Shown: positions 12,480 through 38,100 of the stretch, piece after piece
Layout of the letters: every line of letters starts with the position of its first letter
Position numbering within the stretch: position 1 is the stretch's first letter
From: Amoebidium appalachense
Taxonomy: Eukaryota; Ichthyosporea
DNA length: 64,000 nucleotides
NCBI GenBank assembly: GCA_963693365.1
Contig: CAVNZM010000001.1
Coordinates: forward strand, 8,618,001-8,682,000
Direction: 5' to 3'
The notes under the pieces: model-generated
Database searches by the model: none
Told to the model about the DNA's origin: nothing
What the model saw: only the letters and a program-made list of their open reading frames with translations
Program-made: the position numbers and the translations under genes

Positions 12480-13497
12480 GTGTTCAAATTTGAATTTAAT
12501 TATTTATCTATTCTTTTTGGGGGGTTTGGGTGTGTGTGTGGGGGGGGGGGGGGGGGGGGGCGGGGAGGCATGCACAGCTTTACGGATTGTGATACGCGAT
12601 TAAATAAGAGCGCTGGTTTGATTATAGATGGAGATGAATAGCGTGCTTATCATCGTGTGGTATATAAGCAGCGTGTAACCTTAAGTCACTAGACTCGTGC
12701 TTCACGGATGCTGATCATGAGAACCAGACACACTTATTCAAGCTAGCTAGATCTATATAGAGTTGCAATGAATGGGAACAAGCCATGAAACGAAATAAAA
12801 TTGAAGCCACACACACCAGTATACGACTACGTTACCATTAAAACAGGCACAAAGAATTAATATGTTGTTTGTATGATCATGCATGCATATCATTCACCAA
12901 GAGTGGCCGGTGGTGCATGCATGCAACACGCGGCGCCCTTTCCCCCCCCCCCCCCCCCCCCCCCGTGTGGAGATCGCTTTACTTCCATGCAACCGGGCAT
13001 GGTTGCTCTGTGTCGTTCATATGCATCTGTACGCACATTCGCATTTTTTGCTGCACTGCATTAGTTTGCACACACATCTTCTCCGTTTTGCTCACCTTGC
13101 TTGCACAAGCAACCCTAGCGCTTTTCTTTGATCAAGACGGGTTGACCCTCCCAAGTTCAGTTGATGCAGTTGTCTGAGTTGGAGCGTCGTATATACGCGG
13201 GCTAAGGGTTCGAAACTCAGACGCAAATTGATGACTTCAGCCCTTCCTGAGGATGGGCTCTGCTTATGACGCATGCTGTGCGCATCCATGGCTGATGTTG
13301 CATACATACTTGAATGTTTCAGGCTTTGCATGTGTCCTGCACCATGCTTCTCGTCGTATATGCGCACTTCGTACCGTGTTCCGCACTCAACCCCCCCCCC
13401 CATCCCACCACGTACGTACCACCACCACCACCACCACCACCAGCACCACAACTACTATCACTGATGGTAATGGGCTCTGTTTCAGTGACTTCGACCC

Positions 13498-13582
<85 letters not shown>

Positions 13583-14087
13583 CTTCAGTTCCCCACGGGC
13601 ACACACGGCCCCACAGACAACACAAAAGAAAAATATTAATTGAGAGACCCGTGCACCTGCGTGCGTGATAAAACGAAGTTTCTCTCATGCAGGATGCTCT
13701 TAGACTACCGCCTTTGCCTTTTATTGATGACGAAAAGCTCATTTTGATGCAAGAGTATGTTTTGCCATATATATCTTATATCACTCACTACATGCGCTTA
13801 TTTCTAGTTCTAATCATCGAATATATTCGCACGTTCTTGTTTGCATGTTTACCAACCATCAGCTATATATTAAAGCAGCATTCGTTTTACAAGTTCGCAT
13901 CTCCCTCTATAGGTATTCATAAGACCACTGATATCACCATTCCATGGACACTAATTTGAATAATACGTAGCATGCTATGTGAGGTCAATTTTCCCGTGCT
14001 GCTTAAATTTCACTTCACACATTCTTATGTGCTTGCCTGCCGACCATACGTCTATGCAGCCTTAACATTCGCCTTACAAGATCAAAA
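12180..14087. other. Convergent spacer: G-runs, SINE-like copy, C/A-runs
   Basis: Between the stops of two convergent genes. It holds G-runs at 12229-12283, 12436-12478 and about 12540-12560, a full SINE-like copy (12965-13402), CAC trinucleotides (about 13423-13442) and a C-run fused to an A-run (13499-13580). From 13600 to 14087 it is unique and AT-rich, probably the 3' flank of the Apollo gene. No further gene is seen. Confidence 0.6.
12965..13402 (+). mobile_element. SINE-like repeat, full copy A, tRNA-like segment and C-rich end
   Basis: About 430 bp shared with copy C at 34153-34573. In the middle, 13172-13222 is tRNA-like: GTCTGAGT and ACTCAGAC at its ends are perfect 8-bp complements, AGTTGGAGCG resembles an A box, and GGGTTCGAAACTC resembles a pol III B box. 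The 3' part ends in a C-run (from about 13391), as in all copies. No open frame of interest lies inside. Confidence 0.65.
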
Positions 14088-25571
<11,484 letters not shown>

Positions 25572-26776
25572 TTCCTACAAGATCAAAGGGTGAAAAGCCC
25601 GTGCATTAAACTGCGTTTTTATGGAAATTTTGGGTATATATCAGTTGTGTAGCACTGCTATTAGGTAACGGTGACAGAAGGCATGGCAATTGATAAGAAG
25701 CATAGTGAAGGGTGAAAAGACTGTCGAATCAGGTGATGTGCTTTTGGCGTAGAAAGAAGCCCTCGCAGGATAGAATATTAGAAGAAAGTGATTTATATAG
25801 TAGTCGCGAAGTTTTCATTGCTACTTAGCACATGGCCGATTTCTTTTGTCATGTGTTCGGCAAATTGTCGGCCGCGCGGCAGGCAACGTCAGCCTGTCAC
25901 TCAAAGGGAACGTTCACGCTGAACGGCTCTTGCTCTCTTGTGACGGCGCCAACCGCCCACGGCTGAGATTATTCAAATTTACCGCATACCTATATTTGGC
26001 TATACAGTAGAAGATCTGGTTGGCCAGTAAACAAAAGTGATTATCCATCGCTGAGTTGACAAACACCAGCGCTGTCTCTATATTACGGCTTTCCGGCCAG
26101 GATTTTTTTTTTTCGCATTATGCAGGAGCATGCACACACAAAAGCATTTATGCAGCCTTAAACCGCTAAATTATTTGTAGTAAATTTTTTTCTCCTCTGA
26201 ATGTCGCTTTCGCTACATATGGAAAGGTAGGAGGTAGATATTTAGGTGGCACATCATGGTAGAGTTGGAGTTCTGACAGTTTTGTGTCAACTTTGAAGTG
26301 ACGGGCTGAAGATCACGCCGATAAATCTCCTACCAACCGGTCGAGCGATTTGATTCGTTACTCTTATCGAGCTGATCAGTAGAATCTGCCTTCTGATTGG
26401 CTACCTTAACTGTCCAGTTACGAAAGATCCTCGTTGGCAGCAGTTTCCATTATAATGTCATGTTGGCTGTTTTCAAGGATATCACATGCTTGGATTTGCA
26501 ATGTTCTGTTTCGTTTATCTACGAAGCATATATTAACGAGGTAGATATAAACAAGGAACTCGACCTAAAGAAATTCACCACCTTGATCAAAGTTTTCCGT
26601 CTGCCAGTTTTGTGAAGGTTGGTGTCGACAAGCCTACGAAAAAGGAGAGGATGCGGCTCATGTAGTGTCTTTCCAGATATATTTCTTGTTTCAAAATCAG
26701 CTTTTGGACACTGTTGAAGCAATAATTCTATTCCAGCTTCCCCGGTGCTTGACTGCGGTGTAGTGGGAGGAAGAGG
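25572..26776. promoter_or_regulatory. Divergent intergenic region (Apollo / golgin), shared promoter region
   Basis: Apollo starts leftward at 25571 and the golgin rightward at 26777, so about 1.2 kb serves both. It is unusually free of simple repeats for this window, AT-leaning and unique, as expected of regulatory sequence. No TATA box or CpG-island-like core could be placed with confidence. Confidence 0.5.
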
Positions 26777-28095
26777 ATGTTCAAGAATTTGAAAAGCAAG
26801 ATCAGCGAGGTGCGTGTTATGTTCACAACTATGATGAAAATCTTTTTGGCCTGCATCTGAGCTGCCTATCCGGCTAGGTAGCTGACATCGTCATAGCGTT
26901 CGAGATCTCGAAAGAAAAATATAAGACATATACACAGGGGCACGGACAACACTTCCATGCAAGCTGCACTCACAGGGAAACACACACACATATATACTTG
27001 TGGAAACCCTTCCCCCGCACCTCCCTCACCCGCTCTTTTCCGGCTTCTTTTGTCCTACCACCACCACCACAACTATCACTACCACTACTACCAACGCCAC
27101 CACTACACATGCATCGCACACCTTCTCAACCTTCTCTTGTGTTGCATCTAATGGTTCTCGCCAATCAAGGGCAGGGTTGCATCGATATCATGCCCTCCCT
27201 CATGCTTCGATATTGCATTTCCCCCTCCCCTTCCCTCCCTCCCCCCCCCCCCCCCCCCACCCCCCCCCCCCCCCCCTCTCCTTCTCTTCCCTCCTCTCTT
27301 TCGCCGTGGGCTTTTGCATCTTTCCCGTGCCGCTGCACACACACACAGCATCCACTGCCACACACACACAGCCACTGATTGAAGTCCACACCTGCCCTCC
27401 TCCCCAGCCCACCTGCCTGAAACAAGGAAGCCCCCTCTTCACCACAAGCACATACACCCACACACAACCCCCCCTCTCCTCCCCCTTTTTTTGGCGATAT
27501 ACCGCGCCATCAGTCCTTACCTCCTCCCTTCCCCTCCCCCCTCTCCCCCCTCCCTCCCCATCTAGCTTTGACAGCCCCCCTCCCCCCCCCCCCCCCCCCC
27601 CCCCCCCCGCCCCCCCAACCTCCCCCCCCCTCCCCCCCCCCCCCCCCAACTGGCCCCTTGCCCGCCCCTTCTGAATTTCTTATTTATACACAACCACACC
27701 AATGATCCCCCCCCCCCTCCCCCCTCCCCCTTCCGCCCCCGCCCCCCTTCTCCCCCCCCATCCCCCCCCCCAGGTGACCCAAGACGTCAACAACTATGTT
27801 GCTGACGCGGCCGCCCGAGGGGCCACCCCCTCCAGTGCCTCGCCTCCCCCAACATCCATCACCCCAACACAGGTTCGTACCTGCTCCCGATTTAATAATC
27901 ACGACACCAGCGTACGCCAGTGTCACGACACGTTTATTTTATTTTGTAACGGATTTCAAAGGCCATTGAACCACAACTTAAGGGAGAGATGTGAGCTCCA
28001 GGATCTTATTTGGAACAGTTTTTGTCCGTGTTAAGTGTCCATGTATTCGAGATTGTACTATGCATGGTGACACACATAGGCACCCCCCTCCCCCC

Positions 28096-28159
<64 letters not shown>

Positions 28160-28319
28160 CACGCAAACACACACACACACACACACACAGGAACGATCTG
28201 TGGATGCGCTTGAGGCGGAGGTATCTAAACTACGCAATGAACTAGTCAAGGTGCAGGACAGAACAAGAAGGAGAATACAGGAGCTGAGAGAGCAGGAACA
28301 GCAGAACCAGCAGGCAAAG

Positions 28320-28380
<61 letters not shown>

Positions 28381-28404
28381 CGTGCATGCACGCACACACA
28401 CATG

Positions 28405-28435
<31 letters not shown>

Positions 28436-28978
28436 ACACGGGCGCATACGGACATACATGGGCAGACAAGAACGCGAGCGCAGACGCAATACACACACAC
28501 ATACGGACAAACGGGTGCATACAAGCACACACACACATACACACATGGTCACATGCGGAAACACGGTGGCGCACACGCGCGCAGGCAGGCATGTGCTAGC
28601 ATATACACAGGACTCAAGGAGGTACACACAGTCAGGCAGGCAGATATACAATAACACTCGGGCTGACAGGGCACCTAACGGCACACAAACAGCGAAGTCG
28701 AAAGAGACACATACGCAGAAAGGAATACACACACACGCACACGTGGGCTTGTGTGTGCGCATGAACACAGGTAGCCGTGTGAAGATTATGCATGAACACA
28801 TACATCTCACACATTCATGTTCCACATGTGTGGTGCGTGCATGGTTATGAAAACCTGGATTCCTTTCCATATATGCCTACACCGTGTACAAGCACTCCCC
28901 AGAAATTTTCTTCCTCCTTACCTCTCTCCCTCCCTCTTCCCTCTCTCCCCCTTACGTTCACTGCATTGGTAGCTGGGG

Positions 28979-29011
<33 letters not shown>

Positions 29012-29213
29012 GGGGGGAGGGGAGGGGGGGAGTAAGAGGGAGGGGGGAAGGAACGGAAGAGCCCCTTATGTGTAGGCATTCTGGGTTCGAAGGAATGTGA
29101 TGAATCCAGGAAAGGGACCATGTAGATAGTTTTCTTCTGAATAAAAGAAGGATGCAGAGGGTGGGGGGGTGGGGGGGGGGTGAGGGAGTGAGAGGGGAGG
29201 GAGGGGGAAGCGG

Positions 29214-29266
<53 letters not shown>

Positions 29267-29356
29267 TTATAAGTGGAATGAATGTGGGAGGTGAGAAGAT
29301 GGCAAGGAGGGGCAAGAAAATAGTGTGTGTGTGTCTGTGTGTGTGTGTGTATTGAA

Positions 29357-29392
<36 letters not shown>

Positions 29393-30500
29393 AGAGGGAG
29401 AGAGAGGGGGAGGGGGGGACGGGGGTACAGTACTGTTACCCTCTCGTAATGTCTTTTTTTTTTAGTTTATTTTGGAGGCACCGTGCGCATCTACTTTCTG
29501 CAGTTCTCACCCCGGTGGTGAGAGTGTAACGGAGTGTTAGTTTTCGAATTCGTTGTTGCATGCTGAGCTACGGAGAAAACTATGTAGTGTTTTTTTTTTT
29601 TTTTTTGCCCGCTGTAAATCTAGTTTCGCATGTGGTGTTCTGAGAATCGTGTGCTTTTATTAAAATTTTTATAAAACTTTAACAGACTCAGATGATTGCG
29701 CGGCTGGAGCAGCAGCTGCAGGAGAAGGAGGAGATGATGAAAGTCATGCAGACACAGATCCAGATTCTACAGGCAGAGATGCAGAGAGACAGGGACAGGC
29801 ACAAGGTAGCACAGATGCACGTGCACACACACGAATATGCACGTGCACACACACGAACACGAATATGCACGTGCACACACACGTCGTTAACGAGGTGAAT
29901 AGGTCGAAACTCGGGTACTGTGGATGACGTGGGCCCCCCCTGAGGATGGGCTCTGCTTATTATGCATACTCTTTATGTATGGCTTGCATTCTGCATCGTG
30001 TTATCCGTTTGTTCTTGTGTACTTCGTACTTTTTGACGCATTCAAACCCCCCCCTCCCCCCCCCAACACACACACACACACACATACACACACACAGACA
30101 CAGAAGCCAACATCCCCGCCACCCAGCATCCAGGTTGATGGGGGCGTGCCCGTAGGCAAACTTGTTGACTGGGGGGAGGATGAGCAGGAAAGGCCCGGGC
30201 CCCTTTTTGCCGCAGCCAGCTTGGAGAGTGTAGCTACAAACGAGGCACTGGCTGTGGTGGAGTCGGCACTGAAGGGCGATGGGATAAATGAGGCTATGTC
30301 GTCAGGTAGGTGCTCATGCATGTGCGTGCACATATGAGCACATGCAAACACATGTGAACATACATTCACATGCACACACACACACATACACACTTCCGCA
30401 CGCACACCATGCACATATGCAGACACACACACGCACACAAACACATCTATATGTACATGAGCGCAGGCACACACACACGTGCATGTGCGCACACACACAC

Positions 30501-30541
<41 letters not shown>

Positions 30542-30812
30542 AACACACACACACGCACATTTAGGTACAGACACAAGCATAGATACACAGACATCCCCCC
30601 CCCCCCCCCCCCCCCCCTCGCCCCATGCCCCTACCTTGCGCCTTGCCCCTCCCCCTCCCCCACTCTCCATCTCTTGAGCAGGAGGGGAGGTGGTTGGGTG
30701 GGTAGTGAATGCACATGTGTGTGGTGTCCATAATGCACACACACGCACATTCCCCCCCCTCCCCCGCCCCCCGCCCCCCGCCCTGCCCCCCTCCCCCCTT
30801 CTCCCTCCCCCC

Positions 30813-30848
<36 letters not shown>

Positions 30849-31114
30849 ACCAGCACCAGCACCAGCACCAGCACCACCACCTCTGCTCTCTCACACACAT
30901 TGTCCCCCCCCCCCCCCCCCCCCCCCCCCTCCCCAGAAACACGCACACACACACACACGAACGAGGTGGAATTGGAGGGGGGGGGGGGGGGGGTTGCTGG
31001 AAGTGTGGGGGCATGCAGGGTCACTGAGGAAGCTACAGAGACGAGACGAGGAGAAGGACGGGATTATTGCTGCTCAGAAGGCCCAGATAGCAGACATGAT
31101 GCAGCTGCACGAGG

Positions 31115-31186
<72 letters not shown>

Positions 31187-31216
31187 TCGTGGGTAGGTGT
31201 AGATGTGGGTGTGTGT

Positions 31217-31260
<44 letters not shown>

Positions 31261-32469
31261 AGTGGGTGGGTGCGTGGGTGTGGGTGGGTGTGTGTGGGGG
31301 GGGGGGAGGGGGGGAGGGGGGGGGGGGGGATGGGTATGTGGTTTGTGTGTGCGTGCGTGTGTGTGTGGATGTCTGTGTCTGACTTTGTGTATGTGTGTGC
31401 ACGGGTGTGTGCATGCGTGTGCGTGTGTGCATATATGTTTGTACGTACACCCACCTCTTTCGCTTTCCCTCCCACTGTTTGTGTGTGGTCGTGTGAGCGT
31501 GCATGTGCACTTGTTTGTGTGTGTGGTGTGTAAATGTTGTTTGGATTTTTTTTTTTATTCTTTTTGTGGGGAGGGAGGGGGGGGGGGGACCTGTGGGTGG
31601 AAGAAGTTCATGGGTTATTTTTTGCCAGCCCCCCCCCCCCCCCCCCCCCCCTTCCCCCTCGCCCACTCCGTTTGAATGGCTCTTAGCTGAAAGTGTAGGA
31701 GTTGACTTTTGGCGGCATTGGATATGCTAATGCTGTTTAAACATACCTGTAGCTCGGTACGCTATTTTGGGGGGAAATATAACTAGCTTGTCATACATGG
31801 ATATACTTTTGAGATACTTCTCAGCTGTACATGTGTGGATATTTCCGCTTTTCTGAGACATATATTTATGTATTTCTGTGCAGGAGAACGCAGAAAAGCT
31901 GGCGCTGTCCAGGAGGGCGGAGGAGCTTATGGCCATCAATGCATCACTGCAGGAGCAAGTGCCGGTATGTTCCAGAATGTTCGATCTGGAAAGGGAAAAG
32001 GAGTGATTCAGAAAAGGGAGTGTGCATGCTGAGGGTCAAGGAAGGTTAAGTGGGGGGGGGGGGGGGGGGGGGGAGGGGGTGCGGATGGGTCATGAAGGTG
32101 AGGGGGGAGGAGTGGTGGGAGAGAAGAGAGAGAAGGGGAGGGGGGGGGGGGGGGGGGGGGGATGGAGTGGATGAGAGAGGGATGGAGGAGGGACGTGGGA
32201 CTGTGTGTGTCTGCGTGTGTGTGTGCAGGGGGAGGAGGAGGGGGGGAGTGGGGGGATATCTGATATGGTATTGGGGTGCAACAGACAGGCAGAATTGTTA
32301 TGATTGAGGTCATGAATTGTGCTGTATCATTGTTTAGGGTGTGAATGGAAAGCGGGTGCGTGTTTGGTTTTTTTTTATTTCTGTCTTTTTTTTTTTTCCC
32401 CCTTTTTTTTTTGGGGGGGGGGGGGGGAAGGGGGGGGAAGGGGAGTGAGAGGAGGTCTTTCTCTGTGTG

Positions 32470-32500
<31 letters not shown>

Positions 32501-32571
32501 AGGGGGGGAGGGGGGGGGTAGGAGTGGTAGGAGAAGGCCGGGGACCTCTGAACTTCACAATACCTGCGTGA

Positions 32572-32605
<34 letters not shown>

Positions 32606-32785
32606 ATGGTGTGTTAGTGCTGTGGAGAGTCAGATACTTTGCTATAGGGTACTGAAGGTACGCTTGTGTACAGAAAATTGTGGATGCAGAGAAGAGGGCA
32701 GCTGCTGCCGAGGCGGAGAAGATGAGGATGGAGAGGGAGCACGAGGAGATGAAGGCAAACTGGGTGCGTGTGGGTGTGGGTGTGT

Positions 32786-32827
<42 letters not shown>

Positions 32828-32833
32828 GGGTAA

Positions 32834-32868
<35 letters not shown>

Positions 32869-32925
32869 TGAACGTGCGCGTCGATGTGGTGGTGTGGTTG
32901 TTTGTGTGTATGTTTGGTGTGCGTG

Positions 32926-32968
<43 letters not shown>

Positions 32969-32992
32969 CATGTGATAGGTGGGTGGGTGGGT

Positions 32993-33032
<40 letters not shown>

Positions 33033-33111
33033 GGGGGGGGGGGGGATGTTTGATGGGAGGGGGATGTTTTGGTGTTTGTGTGCCTATGAGTGTGTTTGCA
33101 TCTGTGCTTGT

Positions 33112-33142
<31 letters not shown>

Positions 33143-34940
33143 GGGTCCGTGTACATGGCTGTGTGTGTGTGTTCATGTATTTAATAAGTTTTAGGTGGAC
33201 TATGACATGAGATGCAAAAGCGCATATGCGTAGGGGAAGTGGTTTTCCAAATACTGCATATGTCTGGTGACCAATCATCTACTAATGTGTAGTTCATGTA
33301 TGCCTTTAGATACTGCATGCATGTACAAGACGTATTTCCCTAAGTACGCCCTATACATGTAGTATCTGGAGAATAGCATGATTTTCAGAAACATATTCCG
33401 GTATCTTTGGCATTAACAGTGTTTTTTTGTGGCTGTGGCACATGCAGGAGCAAGCCACGTTGAACCTACAACTGCTTCAGACACTGAAAGAACAGAACGA
33501 GAAGATGGATACCGAACTCAAGAAGAGAAAGGTAAGATGGGGGGAGGGGAGGGGAGGGGGGAGGGGGGGGGGGGAGGGGGGGGGGGGGGGGGGGGAGGGA
33601 GGGGGGATTGATGTGTGTATATGTGCGGATGTCTGTACTTGTGTTTTTTTTATTGTTTGTTTGTTTGTTTGTTTGTTTGTTTGTTTGTTTGTTTGTTTGT
33701 TTTTTTTGGGGGGGGGGGGGAAGGTGGTTCTTGCCAAGGCATTTGGAGAGAATAGTAGACGGGTTAGTGGGTGAAGGGGAGAGAGAGGGGGGGGGGGGGG
33801 GGGGGGGGGAATAGAGTAATTAGCGTCGAATAAGGTTGCTGACTTTAAGTGCTTGTTTTTCATTCATTCTTCCCCTCCCCCCCCCCCCCCCCCCTGCTGT
33901 CTGAGTTGGAGCGTCGTATATACGCGGGCTAAGGGGTCGAAACTCAGACGCAATTGATGACTTGGGCCCTCCCTGAGGATGGGCTCTGCTTATGACGCAT
34001 ACTGTGCGCATGGCTGATGCTGCATAGTTGAATGTTTGCCTTTGCATGTGTCCTGCACCATGCTTCTCATCGTGTATGCGTACTTCGTACTGTGTTCCGC
34101 ATTCAAACCCCCCCTGTCTTCTTTCAGAGGTGTCCTTTCAGGACAGACCACTGTGTGGAGACATCTTTACTTCCATGCAACCGGGCATGGTTGCTCTGTG
34201 TCGTGCATCTGTAAGCACACGCGTTTGTCGCTGCACTGCATTAGTTTGCACACACATCTTCACCGTTTTGCTCACCTTGCTTGCATAAGCAACCCTGCTC
34301 GTCTTTGATCAAGACGGGTTGACCCACCCAAGTTCAGTTGATGCTGCTGTCTGAGTTGGAGCGTCGTATATACGCGGGCTAAGGGGTCGAAACTCAGACG
34401 CAATTGATGACTTGGGCCCTCCCTGAGGATGGGCTCTGCTTATGACGCATACTGTGCGCATGGCTGATGCTGCATAGTTGAATGTTTGCCTTTGCATGTG
34501 TCCTGCACCATGCTTCTCATCGTGTATGCGTACTTCGTACTGTGTTCCGCATTCAAACCCCCCCCCCCCCACCCCTCCCACCCCCACTCCCTTCACTCCC
34601 TTCTTCTTCTTCTTCTCCTCCTCCTCCTCCTCCTCCTCCTCCTCCTCCTCCTGTTTTTTCTTTTTTCCAAAACAGGAGACCGAAGCCAAAGTTGCCGAGA
34701 AGCACAGCAAGGAAGTAGAGAGGCTCAAACTGTTGGCCAGCAAGGCGAGAGAGGAACTGGATAGGGAGATGGAGTCTGCAGGGGAAGAGATTGCAGCACT
34801 GAATGCAAAGGTGGCTGTGTTGCAGAAGGTATGAGTGATTATGCATGGAGGTGGGATAGTGTGTACATGGATACACATATTTATGTATATATGCGCACGC
34901 AGAGAGAGGGAGAGGGGGGGGGAGGGGGGGAGGGGGGGGG

Positions 34941-34975
<35 letters not shown>

Positions 34976-35127
34976 ATCAAGGGAGAGAGAGACGGAGTCG
35001 GCTGGGGAAAATATTGCTGCAAGGAGTGCAAAGCAAAGGTGGCTGTGTTGCAGAAGGTATGAGTCGTCATGCATACAGATAGGGGGTTGTGCAAATGCAC
35101 GGAGGGAGGAAGAGATGGAGAGAGAGA

Positions 35128-35162
<35 letters not shown>

Positions 35163-38100
35163 TGTGTGTGTGTGAGAGAGACAGGAGGGGCAGGGGGGGG
35201 GGGGGAGGGAGGTGGAGATGAAGGGGGAAAAGGGGATTAAGGGAGAGAGTGAGTGAGATGGAGTTGGCCAGGGAGGAGATTGCTGCACTCAGTGCAAAGG
35301 TGGCTGTGTTGCAGAAGACAACGAGACTATGATCATGCACACAGAGATGGGAAGCTGCATATACCCACACATGTCACAGGGAGAGAAGGGGGGCAGGAGA
35401 AGGATGGGGGGGGGGGGGGGGGGGGGGGGGGAGGGGGGGGGGGGGGACGGACGGAGGGAGGGATGGAGGGAGAGATGAGAGAGAGAGAAATTAGGGGGAA
35501 ATAAAATGATGTAGAGAGCTAGGACCTCCTGAGTTGAGAGAAAGGAAGAGGAAAGTAAAAGAAGAAGAAACAACACAACCCCTCCTGCCCCCCGAATTTC
35601 TAACGGTCCTTTTGACCTCACAGGACCTTCTTCTCGCCAACGCCGCAGCCAAGGAGCAACAAGAACAGCAAACCCAACCCACTGACGCATCGAGCAACGA
35701 GCGTGTTTCCGAGCTGGAAAACGCCCTCCAAGCCGCCGAACTCGAACGCGCAAACACACTAAAACAGGTGGAAACTCTATCCGCGGACCTGGCCGCGCGA
35801 AAGAACGAGATTGTGTCCCTCAAGGAACAGATACACGAACGGACGCAGAAAGCGGAGTCAGTCGAATCGCGACTAGCGGAATTGGAGAGCGAACTGAATT
35901 TGGTGCGTGCGGAGAGGGAAAAAGCGAGGGGGGAGTTAGGTGAGTTGAGAAAACAGTTGGAAGAGAGGGACGAGGGACACATGGCCGCAAGTAGCAAACT
36001 CGAGTCGATAAGAACCGAGTTGGAATCCGCACGCGCCGAGTTGAAAAACGTGCGGGAGACGCTTGAATCGGAGAGGGAGAAGTGGAACGGAGAGAGAGAA
36101 GAACTGGAAAAAGGGTCGGAAAAAGCGAGGGAGGAAGCGCGCCTGGCTGGGGAAAAATTAGTCGGAAATAGCGAGGAGTTGTCTCGGGTTCAGGAGCAGA
36201 TTTCGGCCCTGGAGACGGATTTGGCCGGTGCACGTGCGCAGGCAGAGGACATGAAAACGGCACATCGGGAGGAGAGGGATGCTAGGGTCAACGCGGAACA
36301 ACAGTTGACGGAATTAAACTCAGCGCACAAAACGATGAAACAGGGACTAGGGGAGACACAAGCGAGGCTGGCGCATCTTGAGGGGGAGATGGAACAAGGA
36401 GCGAAGGAACAGAGAGAAGAGGCAGAAACACTGGCCCGGGAGTTGGAATCCGCACGGGCGGAAACGGAGGATTTGCGAACGCGGCTGCACGTGACGGAGG
36501 GGGTGGTAGCTATGCAAACTGCGGAAATTCAGACGGTGAAGGAGGGGGAGGCACGTGCGCAGGCTGAACGTGACGAGGCGAACAGACGGGTGCAAGGGTT
36601 GCAAGCCGAGTTGGATGGGGTACGTGGGGAGTTGCATTCTGCAAATGACACCTTAACCCAGCTACAAACCGACCTGCAGTCAGCAAACGACAATTTAACC
36701 CAGCTGCAGGCAGACCTGCATGCTGCACGTGAGGGGGAGGCACGTGCACAGGCGGAGGCGGATGCGGCACGGCAGCAGGCGGCAGAGGCGCAGGCACAGC
36801 TGCAGGGGGCAGAGGGCACGGTGGAGAGAATACGGGCAGAGTTGGCTGGGCTGCAGGCGGAGGTGAAAGGGCAGAGAGAGAGGGCGGAGTGGTTGGAGGG
36901 GGTGCTGGAGAGCGCACGGGCAGACACGGAGGAGGTGAGGGAGAGGCTGAGGGAGGCGGAGGCGGAGAGAGAGACACAGAGTAAACGGTGGGAGGAGGAG
37001 AGGGCGGAGCTGGAGGCCAGCCTTGCAAGTGCACAGGCACAGGCACAGGCACAGGCACAGACACACGTACACGTACAAGTAGAGGGAACCACCACCACGG
37101 CAGAGGACACGGGGGCGGTCGGCGATGGTCAGGAGAGGGAGGAGGACGAGGAGGCACACACGGTCGCAAACGGAGGCACGTGCAAGGCCGGAGGAAAAAA
37201 GGGCAAGAAGAAGAAGAACAAGAAGGGTACACCCAGGCAGATGAACGGGGCACCCCCTTCCCCCTCCCAACAAAACACAGAACACAACACATCAACATCG
37301 ACCGAAAACACAACCACCACCACCAATACCAGCACCGGCACGCCGCCGTCTCCTTCACCACCACCACCCCAACATCAGGAGGGCGAATCTTCAGACCATG
37401 CACGCGCCCTTCACGACGCGTCGCAGAGGTTGCGAGAGTTGGAACAACAGCTCCAGTTGCGAACGGACGAGTTGGCGCACGCGAACGAACAAGCCGCACA
37501 TGCGAAGACGCACGCCGAAACCGAACGTAATGAGCTAGAGTCAAAACTGGAATCGGTGCGATCGGAGGTGGAGAGATTGGTGCAGGAACGTGATAGCGCC
37601 CGTGCAGAGTGCGAATCGCTACGGGAGCAACTGCAAGTTGTTCGCGAGGAAAACGCACAAGCGCGGGAGGAAATAATAACAGTTTCAGGGGAGGCGGAGG
37701 CGGGGAAGGCGGCGGCAGCCGCGGTGGCGCGGACTCTGCAGGAAAACGCAACGGAGCAACAAGGAAAAATCGCAGAGTTGGAGAGAGAGGTTGAAGGGTT
37801 AAAGGAACAACTACAGGCGGCTCGGGGGGAGATGGAATCGGCGGCGGCGGCGGCGGCGGCGGCGGGTGCTGCGACGGCGGCGAAGGAAAACGAAGCTGAG
37901 AAACAGGAAAAAATGGAAAAAATTGCAGTTTTGGAGAGGGAGGTTGAAGGGTTAAAGGAGCAACTACAGGCGGCGCGCGACGAAACGGCTCGGGCTCAAG
38001 AGGAGGTTATATCGGCGGCCGCAGCAGCAGCAGATGCGGTTAAGGAGAATGAAACTGAGAAACTGGAAAAAATCACGGTGTTGGAGAGGGAGGTAGAAGG

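Noticed and set aside
13172-13222. A tRNA gene at the tRNA-like segment of the SINE-like copies
   Set aside because: Only 51 nt, no anticodon arm can be folded, and it is embedded in a repeated 430-bp unit.
28380-28760. Regularly spaced repeats suggesting a CRISPR array
   Set aside because: They are degenerate CA/CG dinucleotide repeats in a eukaryotic intron, with no defined repeat-spacer units.
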